Source: Candidatus Gerdarchaeota archaeon
Lineage (GTDB): Archaea; Asgardarchaeota; Heimdallarchaeia; JABLTI01
Length of the DNA stretch: 5,805 nucleotides
Reading direction: 5' to 3'
Assembly (NCBI GenBank): GCA_016840905.1
Contig: JAEORM010000043.1
Coordinates: 1 to 5,805, forward strand
A model generated the notes under the pieces. The model was not told where the DNA came from. It was given only the letters and a program-made list of their open reading frames with translations, and did not search any database. Shown here piece after piece: positions 1-5,773 of the stretch. The position numbers and the translations under genes were made by a program. The stretch's first letter is position 1. Every line of letters starts with the position of its first letter.

Positions 1-391
1 CTGCTGGAACAAATCCCCCTATAGCTATTACCTTATTTATACCCCATTTTTCAACAATATCTAAAGCAGACAATAGTATTTCGAACATTCCTTGGGGACC
101 TTCTTGTGGTTGACTTTCACCAGTTAATATCACCAAAGGTGGATTTGTTGATTCTACTACCCATAACTCTGCATGAACGAGTTTCCCTAAATCCCCATTG
201 AATATTACTAAATGTGGGAAATAGCTTGAATAAATTCTAGCATCCTCTTTAGCATTAAAGTATTCAATTAAATGCATACCTGCGATACGACCAACTAACC
301 CTTGCCCAGGGAAACATTGGATTAAGACCCCATTTTTAAATTTATGATCTTTTTCTATTTTAGTAATAATATTAGGATTATTTTGGATCAT
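1..391 (-). CDS. PAC2 family protein (proteasome-assembly-chaperone-like), 3' end cut by the window
   Basis: This is the first 130 codons of a PAC2-family protein; the remainder lies beyond position 1. Visible family motifs are CFPGQGLVG (residues 26-34), LTGESQPQ (89-96) and the start of IGGFVPA (124-130), in the order and spacing expected of archaeal PAC2 proteins, which are usually about 240-270 residues. The biochemical role of archaeal PAC2 proteins is poorly defined. They resemble eukaryotic proteasome assembly chaperone 2 and are often encoded beside translation genes. I chose ATG at 391. GTG at 400 is in frame and equally possible, because an in-frame TAG lies a short way upstream and neither start has a clear Shine-Dalgarno. 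A TATA-like box at 435-444 would give a leader of about 14-23 nt. L44e lies 139 bp upstream. The family call is firm; the start is uncertain. Confidence 0.85.
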   Translation of the reverse strand, partial: MIQNNPNIITKIEKDHKFKNGVLIQCFPGQGLVGRIAGMHLIEYFNAKEDARIYSSYFPHLVIFNGDLGKLVHAELWVVESTNPPLVILTGESQPQEGPQGMFEILLSALDIVEKWGINKVIAIGGFVPA

Positions 392-434
392 ATTTCTCAC
401 AAATTTTTCTTCTATGGTATAAGAATAACCATAC

Positions 435-444
435 TATATTATAA
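435..444 (-). promoter_or_regulatory. Candidate TATA box of the PAC2 gene
   Basis: On the minus strand this reads TTATAATATA. Its centre is about 25 nt upstream of position 414, which would give a short leader to the GTG at 400 or the ATG at 391. It follows a T-rich terminator-like tract, so PAC2 may be transcribed apart from L44e. The sequence match is visible; the role is inferred. Confidence 0.4.
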
Positions 445-484
445 TGACTACCTTTGAAGAACTAAATTACCCTAAATTCATCTG

Positions 485-523
485 AAAAATGAGAAATAAA
501 AGAAAGAAAAGGATAAAATAAAA
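485..523 (-). terminator. T-rich terminator-like tract downstream of L44e
   Basis: Beginning a few bases after the L44e stop codon, the minus strand is a nearly pure pyrimidine stretch with several runs of four or five T separated by A or C. Archaeal RNA polymerase commonly terminates at such T-rich tracts without a hairpin. I see no stable stem here. Nothing else in the 392-530 gap looks like a gene. Confidence 0.45.
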
Positions 524-530
524 TTGAAGT

Positions 531-839
531 TTAGGATGTTTTTACAACTTCAACTGATCTTGCACGAGGATATGTTCGTACCCAGGTAGCCTTGCATTCA
601 TCACAGGTTAAACGTAAATCAACTTTTTGTGATGTTTTAGAAGCCATCTTAGATTGTGAAATAGCTTTCTTGGAATATCTACCTTTGTTTCCAGATCCTT
701 TCTTGTGTCTATTTGCTCTTCTAGTACCTAGGACAAGACCACTACCACGTCTTCCACCTTTTTCTTGACGTACTGTCATAAGAGTGTGTTTCTTGCATTT
801 TCTACAGTAGGTACGCATTTTTGCGGGTATTTTAACCAT
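531..839 (-). CDS. rpl44e: Large-subunit ribosomal protein L44e (eL42), zinc-ribbon type
   Basis: This 102-residue protein of the 50S subunit belongs to L44e/eL42, which in known ribosome structures lies near the E-site tRNA end. It opens with MVKIPAKMRTYCRKCKKHT, typical of the family. The zinc ribbon is complete: C12-x2-C15 near the N-terminus and C79-x2-C82 near the C-terminus. Residues 50-57 (GNKGRYSK) match the archaeal form of the central loop rather than the eukaryotic GYGGQTKP form, and KVDLRLTC leads into the second cysteine pair. The open frame extends upstream to 980, but those 47 extra residues have no family resemblance, run into the pilin-like gene and would span the TATA box, so I start at ATG 839. 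GGAG at 851-854 is 11 nt upstream. Length fits the family (about 90-105 residues). Confidence 0.95.
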   Translation of the reverse strand: MVKIPAKMRTYCRKCKKHTLMTVRQEKGGRRGSGLVLGTRRANRHKKGSGNKGRYSKKAISQSKMASKTSQKVDLRLTCDECKATWVRTYPRARSVEVVKTS

Positions 840-894
840 TGTGAACAAGACTCCAGTTTTTTCTCTGCAGTTATATTTTTGCATTAATTTCTTG

Positions 895-903
895 TATATA
901 AAA
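895..903 (-). promoter_or_regulatory. TATA box of the L44e gene
   Basis: The minus strand reads TTTTATATA, close to the archaeal consensus TTTATATA, and is the best-looking box in the window. Initiation about 25 nt downstream would fall near 872-875, leaving a leader of roughly 33-36 nt that contains the GGAG at 851-854. It lies wholly in the 840-945 gap, which suggests L44e is not dependent on read-through from the pilin-like gene. Confidence 0.55.
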
Positions 904-945
904 GTTAGCATCGAAGAGATATAACTATTTTTAAGATAATACTCA

Positions 946-1818
946 TCAACCAATCCAAAATAGGAATTGGTTAACAACAACTTCTATATTTACATCATAA
1001 TTTACTACCGCAACAGGTTTATTGAATAGTAACGGTCTTTCTATTGATGTAAATCCTTGCGGAGTAATTGATCCATCTACATAGAAATCTGTTGCTACAT
1101 TAGTTGTGGTTGCATAAACTATCTTTGTGGTATTATAGTTAACTTTCAAAGTATTATAACTAAAGAAAGAAAATTCAGTACCTTTGATAGATATTTGTAA
1201 TATATTTACAGTAATTGATAATATATTGTTTGTTTGATCAAACCAAGAATAAATTCTTACTCGATATTCCAATTCCATTTTCATACTTTTCTCACCAGGT
1301 CGTAAAAGTGTCAAATTAGTTAAACCCTGGTATGAAGATCCATCTGTTGATCCATTAACAAAAAAGACTTCTTGAACTGATGGACCTTTCAAATATTTAT
1401 GTCCACCTTCATCTATTATTACCCCACGACGATTATTTAATGTATAAGAAAGTTTTCCTAAATCAGTTACAGTAAAAGTTTCGTTGAAAGTCGATCCTGC
1501 ATCTGAAAATCTGATGCTTATGTTTCTACCACTTTCATACAAAAAGGTACCATAACCTGGGTCAATTCTCACTGCTTTTATAGAACCTATTCCATCACCA
1601 TAAACATCATAAACTGTTTCATCTATTCGTAACATGTAAGAAGTTACAGTATTGATAGTGTTAGTTGTTTGAAATCTTTGATAAGCAGGAAAGAGCCAAG
1701 CCCAAACTACTCCAATTGCTGCAATGAACATAAAGATCATCATTATTGCAGCTAAAACTTCAGAGACAGCTTTTTTATTTTTCAACATTTTTAGTAAGGG
1801 GTTTTTTCGTAACTTCAC
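946..1818 (-). CDS. Pilin-like surface protein with archaeal class III signal sequence
   Basis: This 290-residue protein begins with a basic stretch and then KNKKAVSEVLAAIMMIF (residues 13-29), continuing as a hydrophobic helix to about residue 43. That is the archaeal type IV pilin/flagellin-like N-terminus: a prepilin peptidase of the PibD/FlaK class would be expected to cut near KKA(18), with Glu20 just after the cut and the hydrophobic helix remaining on the mature protein. The rest is a Ser/Thr/Asn-rich, probably beta-rich extracytoplasmic domain with five N-glycosylation sequons (N99, N112, N155, N168, N229) and no cysteine. I do not recognise the C-terminal domain. The start is GTG at 1818, supported by AGGAG at 1828-1832; ATG at 1788 has no ribosome-binding site but would also keep the signal. 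No pilus ATPase or platform gene is in view, so it may be a minor pilin or another surface protein. Confidence 0.8.
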   Translation of the reverse strand: MKLRKNPLLKMLKNKKAVSEVLAAIMMIFMFIAAIGVVWAWLFPAYQRFQTTNTINTVTSYMLRIDETVYDVYGDGIGSIKAVRIDPGYGTFLYESGRNISIRFSDAGSTFNETFTVTDLGKLSYTLNNRRGVIIDEGGHKYLKGPSVQEVFFVNGSTDGSSYQGLTNLTLLRPGEKSMKMELEYRVRIYSWFDQTNNILSITVNILQISIKGTEFSFFSYNTLKVNYNTTKIVYATTTNVATDFYVDGSITPQGFTSIERPLLFNKPVAVVNYDVNIEVVVNQFLFWIG

Positions 1819-1827
1819 TTTATCAAA

Positions 1828-1832
1828 CTCCT
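1828..1832 (-). promoter_or_regulatory. Ribosome-binding site that decides the GTG start of the pilin-like gene
   Basis: The minus strand reads AGGAG, 9 nt before the GTG at 1818. The competing ATG at 1788 has no purine-rich Shine-Dalgarno at a suitable distance, so the GTG start is preferred. Confidence 0.65.
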
Positions 1833-1904
1833 AACACTGTTTTAGTACTTGAATAGATACCTTTGAAGCTATTATCTTATGATAACTTTTATGTTTATTA
1901 GTTC

Positions 1905-1912
1905 TTTTATAG
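1905..1912 (-). promoter_or_regulatory. Candidate TATA box of the pilin-like gene
   Basis: The minus strand reads CTATAAAA just after the flpA stop codon. Initiation about 25 nt downstream would be near 1883, giving a leader of about 65 nt that ends in the AGGAG at 1828-1832. A CAAAGGT element lies 8 nt upstream of the TATAA core. The 109-bp gap from flpA makes a separate promoter plausible. The role is inferred. Confidence 0.4.
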
Positions 1913-1926
1913 ATGAAAAACCTTTG

Positions 1927-2613
1927 CTAGGGCTTCTTTGCAAGTATCATCGCATGATCTTTCTCGAGAGGATGTAAATCAATTGCTTCTAAGATTTCAT
2001 AGCCTTCTTCTTCCAAAATTTCCATCTGTTGTTTGTAAACGACAGAAGGATTCTTTGTAGAACTAATACTTCTAGCTTTTATAGCTAATAGGAGATAACC
2101 TCCTCTTTTTAGAAAGACATGACCATTATCAGCAATTATTTTTGCTTGATCCGGTTGTGCTACATCACAGTAAACAACATCTACTTTATCGACCAAGAAT
2201 TCATAATTTTTCGGATATCGAGCATCATCTAGGATAGGCACCATATTTTCTCTTTTCTCACATAAGAAAACTAAATCTCTGGTTGATCTTGGAGAAAATT
2301 CAATACAAAAGAGAAATCCTTTAGCTCCGAGTATATCTGATACATGGCTTGGTGTTGTGCCTGAAGCAGCTCCTAAATACAATACTTTACAACCTGGAAC
2401 AATTGGATTGAATTTCAATCCTTTCACTAAAGCAGCTGCCAATTTTGATCTAGTCGGATCCCAGAGACGATATTCAATATTTTTTACTGAAATCAATTCT
2501 TCACCATAGACTTTCAAGCCAGGGGTAAGATTCCTAGTAGCAATTTTTCGACTATTATCTGGAAAGATAACATTGTAAATTTCTTTAAATGATTTATATC
2601 GATCTACATTCAT
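1927..2613 (-). CDS. flpA: Fibrillarin-like rRNA/tRNA 2'-O-methyltransferase
   Basis: This is the SAM-dependent catalytic subunit of archaeal C/D-box sRNPs, which 2'-O-methylate ribose in rRNA and tRNA at sites chosen by guide RNAs. The 228 residues match the usual archaeal length. The SAM-binding region reads VLYLGAASGTTPSHVSDIL (77-95), with E105 in IEFSPRS and the DDAR segment (129-132) placed to hold the cofactor. The fibrillarin catalytic tetrad is intact: K57 (RSK), D150 (DVAQPDQ), K179 (AIKARS) and H220 (KDHAM). It starts at ATG 2613, 13 bp after the nop5 stop. GAGG overlapping that stop can serve as ribosome-binding site, so the two genes are almost certainly co-transcribed. Its product works bound to Nop5. 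Confidence 0.97.
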   Translation of the reverse strand: MNVDRYKSFKEIYNVIFPDNSRKIATRNLTPGLKVYGEELISVKNIEYRLWDPTRSKLAAALVKGLKFNPIVPGCKVLYLGAASGTTPSHVSDILGAKGFLFCIEFSPRSTRDLVFLCEKRENMVPILDDARYPKNYEFLVDKVDVVYCDVAQPDQAKIIADNGHVFLKRGGYLLLAIKARSISSTKNPSVVYKQQMEILEEEGYEILEAIDLHPLEKDHAMILAKKP

Positions 2614-2626
2614 TTAGCCTATCGCC

Positions 2627-3856
2627 TCATTTTCTTTTTTTAGGAGGTCCTTTCCTTTTATTTGGTGCACCTGTTTGTGGTCTTTTCTGTATTTGTTTTG
2701 GTTGCCCTTTTGGTGGTTCAGGATATTTTTCTATTATTTCATTTATTTTATCGGTAATTTCTTTTGCAAACATAGCTGATTTATCTTCGGCTTCAAAATA
2801 ATCCATCCGAGCTGCAATTGATATCCGTCCTGATATCACTCGAGCAATCTTTCCTCTTTGCCACCATTTCGATTGATTAAGGCGGGGATCTTGAAAGATT
2901 ATTCCATGCTTAGGGGGAGGAGCACCTGTTTTAATTGTTCGATATAGAGCCTTTTCAGCTCCAAGAACTTGAATTTTACTTGATGGACTTAAAGCAAGAT
3001 CTTTTAGACTCCCTGCAAGAGAGATGAGTCTTGCTCCTAAAAGAGGATTGATTACCCCACAAATATTGGGAGCAACAGTTGCCATTGCTTCTTCCATCCA
3101 TTTTTCCAAGGATTGTCTTCTTTGATAAAGATCAACTACCGTTTTAGCTTGATCTTGAATTATTAGGATATCTTGATCTAGGAGATTGGATCCCATCGTG
3201 GTTTCACGATCCGCTAGGATTGCTTCTGCTTTTTCCTCGGGTAAATTGATTTCATCCACTAATAATTTCTTATCAATATTTGATTTATTCCCTGTAACAC
3301 TAACTATTTTAGCAAAAGTATAATGGTTTTCTATTGCATCTACTAATTCAGGAAAATGCATGCCATAAAATTCTCGCAAACGGTTTGAAAATAGATTTAA
3401 TGTTTTATCGACATCATCGATTGTCTCAATAGCATGAACGATCAATCTATCACGTTTATCTGCTGCTTGCCTTACTTTTTCTTTTGTTATAAGAATGGTT
3501 GTTGCATGAAGATATTTGATATATTCTTCTTCTTTTTTAATAAAGCCCATATTTAGCAAATTATTAACAATATCTCTATGAAAATTAGCAATAACCTGAT
3601 CCTGAAATTCAAAATTTACTTGGTAACCTTTGCCTTGAAGAATATGTCCTAGATTAGCGTTTTGAACCACAAATTCATCTTTTTTATGTTCTGTAACCAA
3701 TTCATCTATTTCCTTGGTTAAAGTACCTTTTCGCAAATCATTTATTTTTTTAGCTACTTCTTGTGGGACCAATTTAAATGGTCTCGTATTGATTATATTG
3801 CCTTCATCATCTAACGCAAAGGCACCTGCTAATGTTACTACAAGATGAATTTTCAT
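2627..3856 (-). CDS. nop5: C/D-box sRNP core protein Nop5 (Nop56/58 homologue)
   Basis: Nop5 is the scaffold of the archaeal C/D-box methylation complex. Its N-terminal domain binds fibrillarin, a central coiled coil dimerises it, and its Nop domain binds L7Ae and the guide RNA. With ATG 3856 the protein has 409 residues, a normal length. The N-terminus reads MKIHLVVTLAGAFALDDEGN. Helical charged sequence fills roughly residues 110-255. The Nop domain follows, with APNICGVINPLLGARLISLAG (262-282), GAEKALYRTIKTG (299-311) and PKHGIIFQDP (315-324). The last 30 residues are a Lys/Arg/Pro-rich tail typical of Nop5/Nop58. A TTG at 3877 is in frame, but GGAG at 3865-3868 is 8 nt before ATG 3856 and the family alignment begins there. 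It is operonic with flpA downstream. Confidence 0.97.
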   Translation of the reverse strand: MKIHLVVTLAGAFALDDEGNIINTRPFKLVPQEVAKKINDLRKGTLTKEIDELVTEHKKDEFVVQNANLGHILQGKGYQVNFEFQDQVIANFHRDIVNNLLNMGFIKKEEEYIKYLHATTILITKEKVRQAADKRDRLIVHAIETIDDVDKTLNLFSNRLREFYGMHFPELVDAIENHYTFAKIVSVTGNKSNIDKKLLVDEINLPEEKAEAILADRETTMGSNLLDQDILIIQDQAKTVVDLYQRRQSLEKWMEEAMATVAPNICGVINPLLGARLISLAGSLKDLALSPSSKIQVLGAEKALYRTIKTGAPPPKHGIIFQDPRLNQSKWWQRGKIARVISGRISIAARMDYFEAEDKSAMFAKEITDKINEIIEKYPEPPKGQPKQIQKRPQTGAPNKRKGPPKKRK

Positions 3857-3864
3857 TTTTATTT

Positions 3865-3868
3865 CTCC
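3865..3868 (-). promoter_or_regulatory. Ribosome-binding site that decides the ATG start of nop5
   Basis: The minus strand reads GGAG, 8 nt before ATG 3856. It lies downstream of the in-frame TTG at 3877, so starting at TTG would place this site inside the coding region. This favours the 409-residue product. Confidence 0.7.
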
Positions 3869-3923
3869 AAGCTTCAAATAACTTTGATTAAATACTTAGA
3901 TGTAAATATTCCGATACTAAGGG

Positions 3924-3931
3924 ATATAATT
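3924..3931 (-). promoter_or_regulatory. Candidate TATA box of the nop5-flpA operon
   Basis: The minus strand reads AATTATAT in the gap between sir2 and nop5. Initiation about 25 nt downstream would leave a leader of roughly 45 nt with the GGAG near its end. Other AT-rich stretches at about 3903-3913 and 3887-3898 could serve instead, so the exact box is uncertain. The gap shows no T-rich terminator after sir2, so read-through from sir2 is also possible. Confidence 0.3.
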
Positions 3932-3947
3932 AGTTTTTGTATTCGTT

Positions 3948-4706
3948 TCATTCTTCCAGCAATTTTTTTACGAAACTAGGTAATGTTTCTTCGCATTTAC
4001 CTTGTATGAAAATATCTGCTATTGAAGTATGTTCTGTTTTTTCAGTATTGAATACTAATATTTTTGCCTTATTTTGTTTTGATAAAACTGGTAGATACGC
4101 TGCAGGAACAACTTCTGCACTCGTACCAATGACGAATGCAACTTTTGCATTTTTAGCTGTCTGATATGCTTTGTTTATCAAATTCTGAGGTAATATCTCA
4201 TCAAAGAGTACTACATCAGGTCTGTACATTCCCCCACACTCACATAACGGAGGAATGATTTTTGGTAATTCGATAAAATCTCTTTGCTGATTACATTTGA
4301 TGCATCGAACACGAGTAATATTCCCGTGGATTTCAAGGACATTTTTAGCACCAGCTTTTTGGTGTAATCCATCAGCATTCTGAGTTACAATAACATCGCA
4401 ATAGCCATTTTTTTCTAGTTCAGTAATAGCATAATGTGCAGGATTTGGCTGTGCTTTAAGGATGAGATCAATACCTTCTACATAAAAAGTCCAAAGCTTT
4501 TCAGGATTTTTTTGCCAAGCTCGTTTTGTTGCCACTTCTTCAAAATTATACTTTTCCCAGAGTCCATCCTCTCCTCTGAATGTAGGAATATTAGATCCTC
4601 TTGACAATCCAGCTCCAGTTAAAATGTAAGAAGTAATTTTCTTGTTTTGATAAATCTCTTTTACAAGAGAGACAGCATCCTCAATTGCTGAAATCATGGT
4701 ACTCAT
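3948..4706 (-). CDS. sir2: Sir2-family NAD-dependent protein deacylase (sirtuin)
   Basis: Sirtuins remove acyl groups from lysine using NAD+, releasing nicotinamide and O-acyl-ADP-ribose; in archaea the chromatin protein Alba is a known target. This 252-residue protein has the whole fold: GAGLSRGSNIPTFRG (31-45) for NAD binding, QNADGLHQ (109-116), the catalytic His127 in EIHGN, a zinc site C135-x2-C138-x16-C155-x-C157, CGGMYRPDVVLFDE (157-170) and GTS (194-196). It looks catalytically competent, but several signature positions are unusual: SRGSN where SAESG is typical, and QNADG where QNIDG or QNVDG is typical. At Y75 the expected Y-x-x-R of desuccinylase-type sirtuins reads YVEG, so acyl specificity is open. 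It starts at ATG 4706; ATG 4697 is also possible. Neither has a Shine-Dalgarno, so translation may rely on a weak or leaderless start. No functional partner is adjacent. Confidence 0.93.
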   Translation of the reverse strand: MSTMISAIEDAVSLVKEIYQNKKITSYILTGAGLSRGSNIPTFRGEDGLWEKYNFEEVATKRAWQKNPEKLWTFYVEGIDLILKAQPNPAHYAITELEKNGYCDVIVTQNADGLHQKAGAKNVLEIHGNITRVRCIKCNQQRDFIELPKIIPPLCECGGMYRPDVVLFDEILPQNLINKAYQTAKNAKVAFVIGTSAEVVPAAYLPVLSKQNKAKILVFNTEKTEHTSIADIFIQGKCEETLPSFVKKLLEE

Positions 4707-4748
4707 AATGATGTTGAAAAAACTAATCTAAAATCCTTTTGCTGATTT

Positions 4749-4774
4749 AAAATGTAAAAAGAAAAGTGAAAAGA
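4749..4774 (-). terminator. T-rich terminator-like tract after the NapH-like gene
   Basis: On the minus strand this tract holds runs of four and five T separated by single C or AC. It follows a 7-bp inverted repeat that abuts the stop codon of the membrane ferredoxin gene. Archaeal termination on T-rich sequence is well known; assignment here is by appearance only. The 4707-4797 gap must also hold any sir2 promoter. GTATATC at 4773-4779 is a possible TATA box, but it is not distinctive. Confidence 0.4.
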
Positions 4775-4777
4775 TAT

Positions 4778-4797
4778 ACTTTCAATTATATGAAAGT
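4778..4797. repeat. Perfect 7-bp inverted repeat with 6-nt loop
   Basis: ACTTTCA (4778-4784) and TGAAAGT (4791-4797) are exact inverted copies around ATTATA. The right arm touches the stop codon of the NapH-like gene. As RNA from the minus strand it could form a small, AT-rich hairpin just before the T-rich tract; as DNA it could be a regulator site near the sir2 promoter. Confidence 0.6.
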
Positions 4798-5748
4798 CTA
4801 TCCTTTAAATTTGAAGTAAATCGCACCATGTGGGCATGCGTCTAAGCAATTCCCACAATTTGTACAATTGGCATCTCTTACCCGTTTATAGGAATAATCG
4901 AGGATAGGCACTTGCATAGCCGTTTTCTCACACATATCTTCACAACTGCCACATCGTGTGCATCTTGCTGGATTTCGTGCAATTCCTACTAAACTGTATT
5001 TCGCTGTGAAACCCATTCCATAACCAATTGGACAAACATATCTACAATAGAATCTTGGAATTAATACGCTCATTACAATAACTGCAAGCAATATTATGAT
5101 TCTGAAATAGAACATAAATCCCCAATCTTTGGCAACAAAATTTTCATCTCCTCCTGGATATTGTTTCCAAAAGACCATATAGAAGAGCATTACAAATAAT
5201 GTTGCTGCTGGATTTAATGGTGTCCAAGGTTGGTCTGCAAAAGCTTTGAAGTTTCCTGAAACACTTTCACCAATAAGTTCCTTATAACCTATAAAACCAG
5301 CTACAAGGATTATAGCCCAAAAGATTACTGCTCGAACATCTCTTAGACTTTTGTTCATTGGTTTTGAAACTTTTAGTTTTTTAATTGGCACTAATCTTAG
5401 TAGATCTTGGAAAAAGCCAAATGGACAGACCCAGCCACACATGGTTCTACCTAATAAGCCACCTATCAGTAAACTTATACCAAATACTAAGAACGGAAAT
5501 AATCCATCTGTGAAGAATTGTTGAAAAACATCAAATGCACCTATTATTGTTGTGAATGTCGCTCCACCAGGTTGGTTAATTGGTAATATACCTAATGTCC
5601 AATTTACTCCTATTAAACCACCATTTACCAGGAGGAAAGAAGCTATTTGTATCAACCAACGTAATAATCTGACCTTCCTTGCATTCATGGCGCTTAGGAC
5701 TCGTAAACTGAATGTTTTAAATTTTGAATCTTCTGATCGTGTTCCCAT
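4798..5748 (-). CDS. NapH/MauN-type membrane-bound 4Fe-4S ferredoxin
   Basis: This 316-residue integral membrane iron-sulfur protein probably passes electrons between the quinone pool and a partner redox enzyme. About five hydrophobic helices are visible (near 31-50, 84-103, 139-156, 180-195 and 212-231). Two C-x3-C-P motifs, C104-x3-C108-P and C235-x3-C239-P, are the hallmark of the NapH/NosR/MauN/RdxA group. The C-terminal ferredoxin domain has two cluster sites: C263, C266, C269, C273 (followed by Glu rather than Pro) and C295, C298, C301, C305 followed by Pro. ATG 5748 has GGAG at 5758-5761, 9 nt upstream. No NapG, nitrate reductase or other partner gene is in view, so the NapH name denotes family only. 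Substrate and partner cannot be told from this window. Confidence 0.88.
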   Translation of the reverse strand: MGTRSEDSKFKTFSLRVLSAMNARKVRLLRWLIQIASFLLVNGGLIGVNWTLGILPINQPGGATFTTIIGAFDVFQQFFTDGLFPFLVFGISLLIGGLLGRTMCGWVCPFGFFQDLLRLVPIKKLKVSKPMNKSLRDVRAVIFWAIILVAGFIGYKELIGESVSGNFKAFADQPWTPLNPAATLFVMLFYMVFWKQYPGGDENFVAKDWGFMFYFRIIILLAVIVMSVLIPRFYCRYVCPIGYGMGFTAKYSLVGIARNPARCTRCGSCEDMCEKTAMQVPILDYSYKRVRDANCTNCGNCLDACPHGAIYFKFKG

Positions 5749-5773
5749 TTTGTTTTACTCCGTACAAGTTTAT

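Noticed and set aside
439..485. Possible C/D-box guide RNA on the plus strand in the gap between L44e and PAC2
   Set aside because: A weak C-like box (AATGACT) and a CTGA occur about 40 nt apart, but the C box misses two consensus positions, no D'/C' pair is seen and no terminal stem forms.
392..530. A remnant of S27e, aIF2-alpha or Nop10 in the L44e-PAC2 gap
   Set aside because: All minus-strand frames are broken by stops within a few codons and no zinc-ribbon or other motif from these proteins is visible; the gap is also too short for a whole Nop10.
596..606. Perfect C-box word GTGATGA on the minus strand
   Set aside because: It is explained by the codons for the Cys-Asp-Glu-Cys zinc motif of L44e, and no D box follows at a suitable distance.
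840..980. N-terminal extension of L44e by 47 residues
   Set aside because: The extension has no L44e resemblance, overlaps the end of the pilin-like gene and contains the L44e TATA box. Family members begin at the MVKIP methionine at 839.
2589..2801. Plus-strand open frame of 70 codons
   Set aside because: It lies antisense over the nop5 3' end, which encodes the Lys/Arg/Pro-rich tail. The translated product is a low-complexity Phe/Leu/Gly-rich string expected from the reverse complement of that tail.
3857..3877. TTG start at 3877 giving a seven-residue longer Nop5
   Set aside because: The GGAG ribosome-binding site would fall inside the coding region, and the family alignment begins at the ATG at 3856.
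3937..4164. Plus-strand open frame of 75 codons
   Set aside because: It is antisense to the sirtuin C-terminus, resembles no family and has no ribosome-binding site; a shadow frame.
4708..4745. Possible C/D-box guide RNA on the plus strand upstream of sir2
   Set aside because: ATGATGT is one base off a C box and CTGA follows, but the span is too short for a normal archaeal C/D guide and lacks internal boxes.
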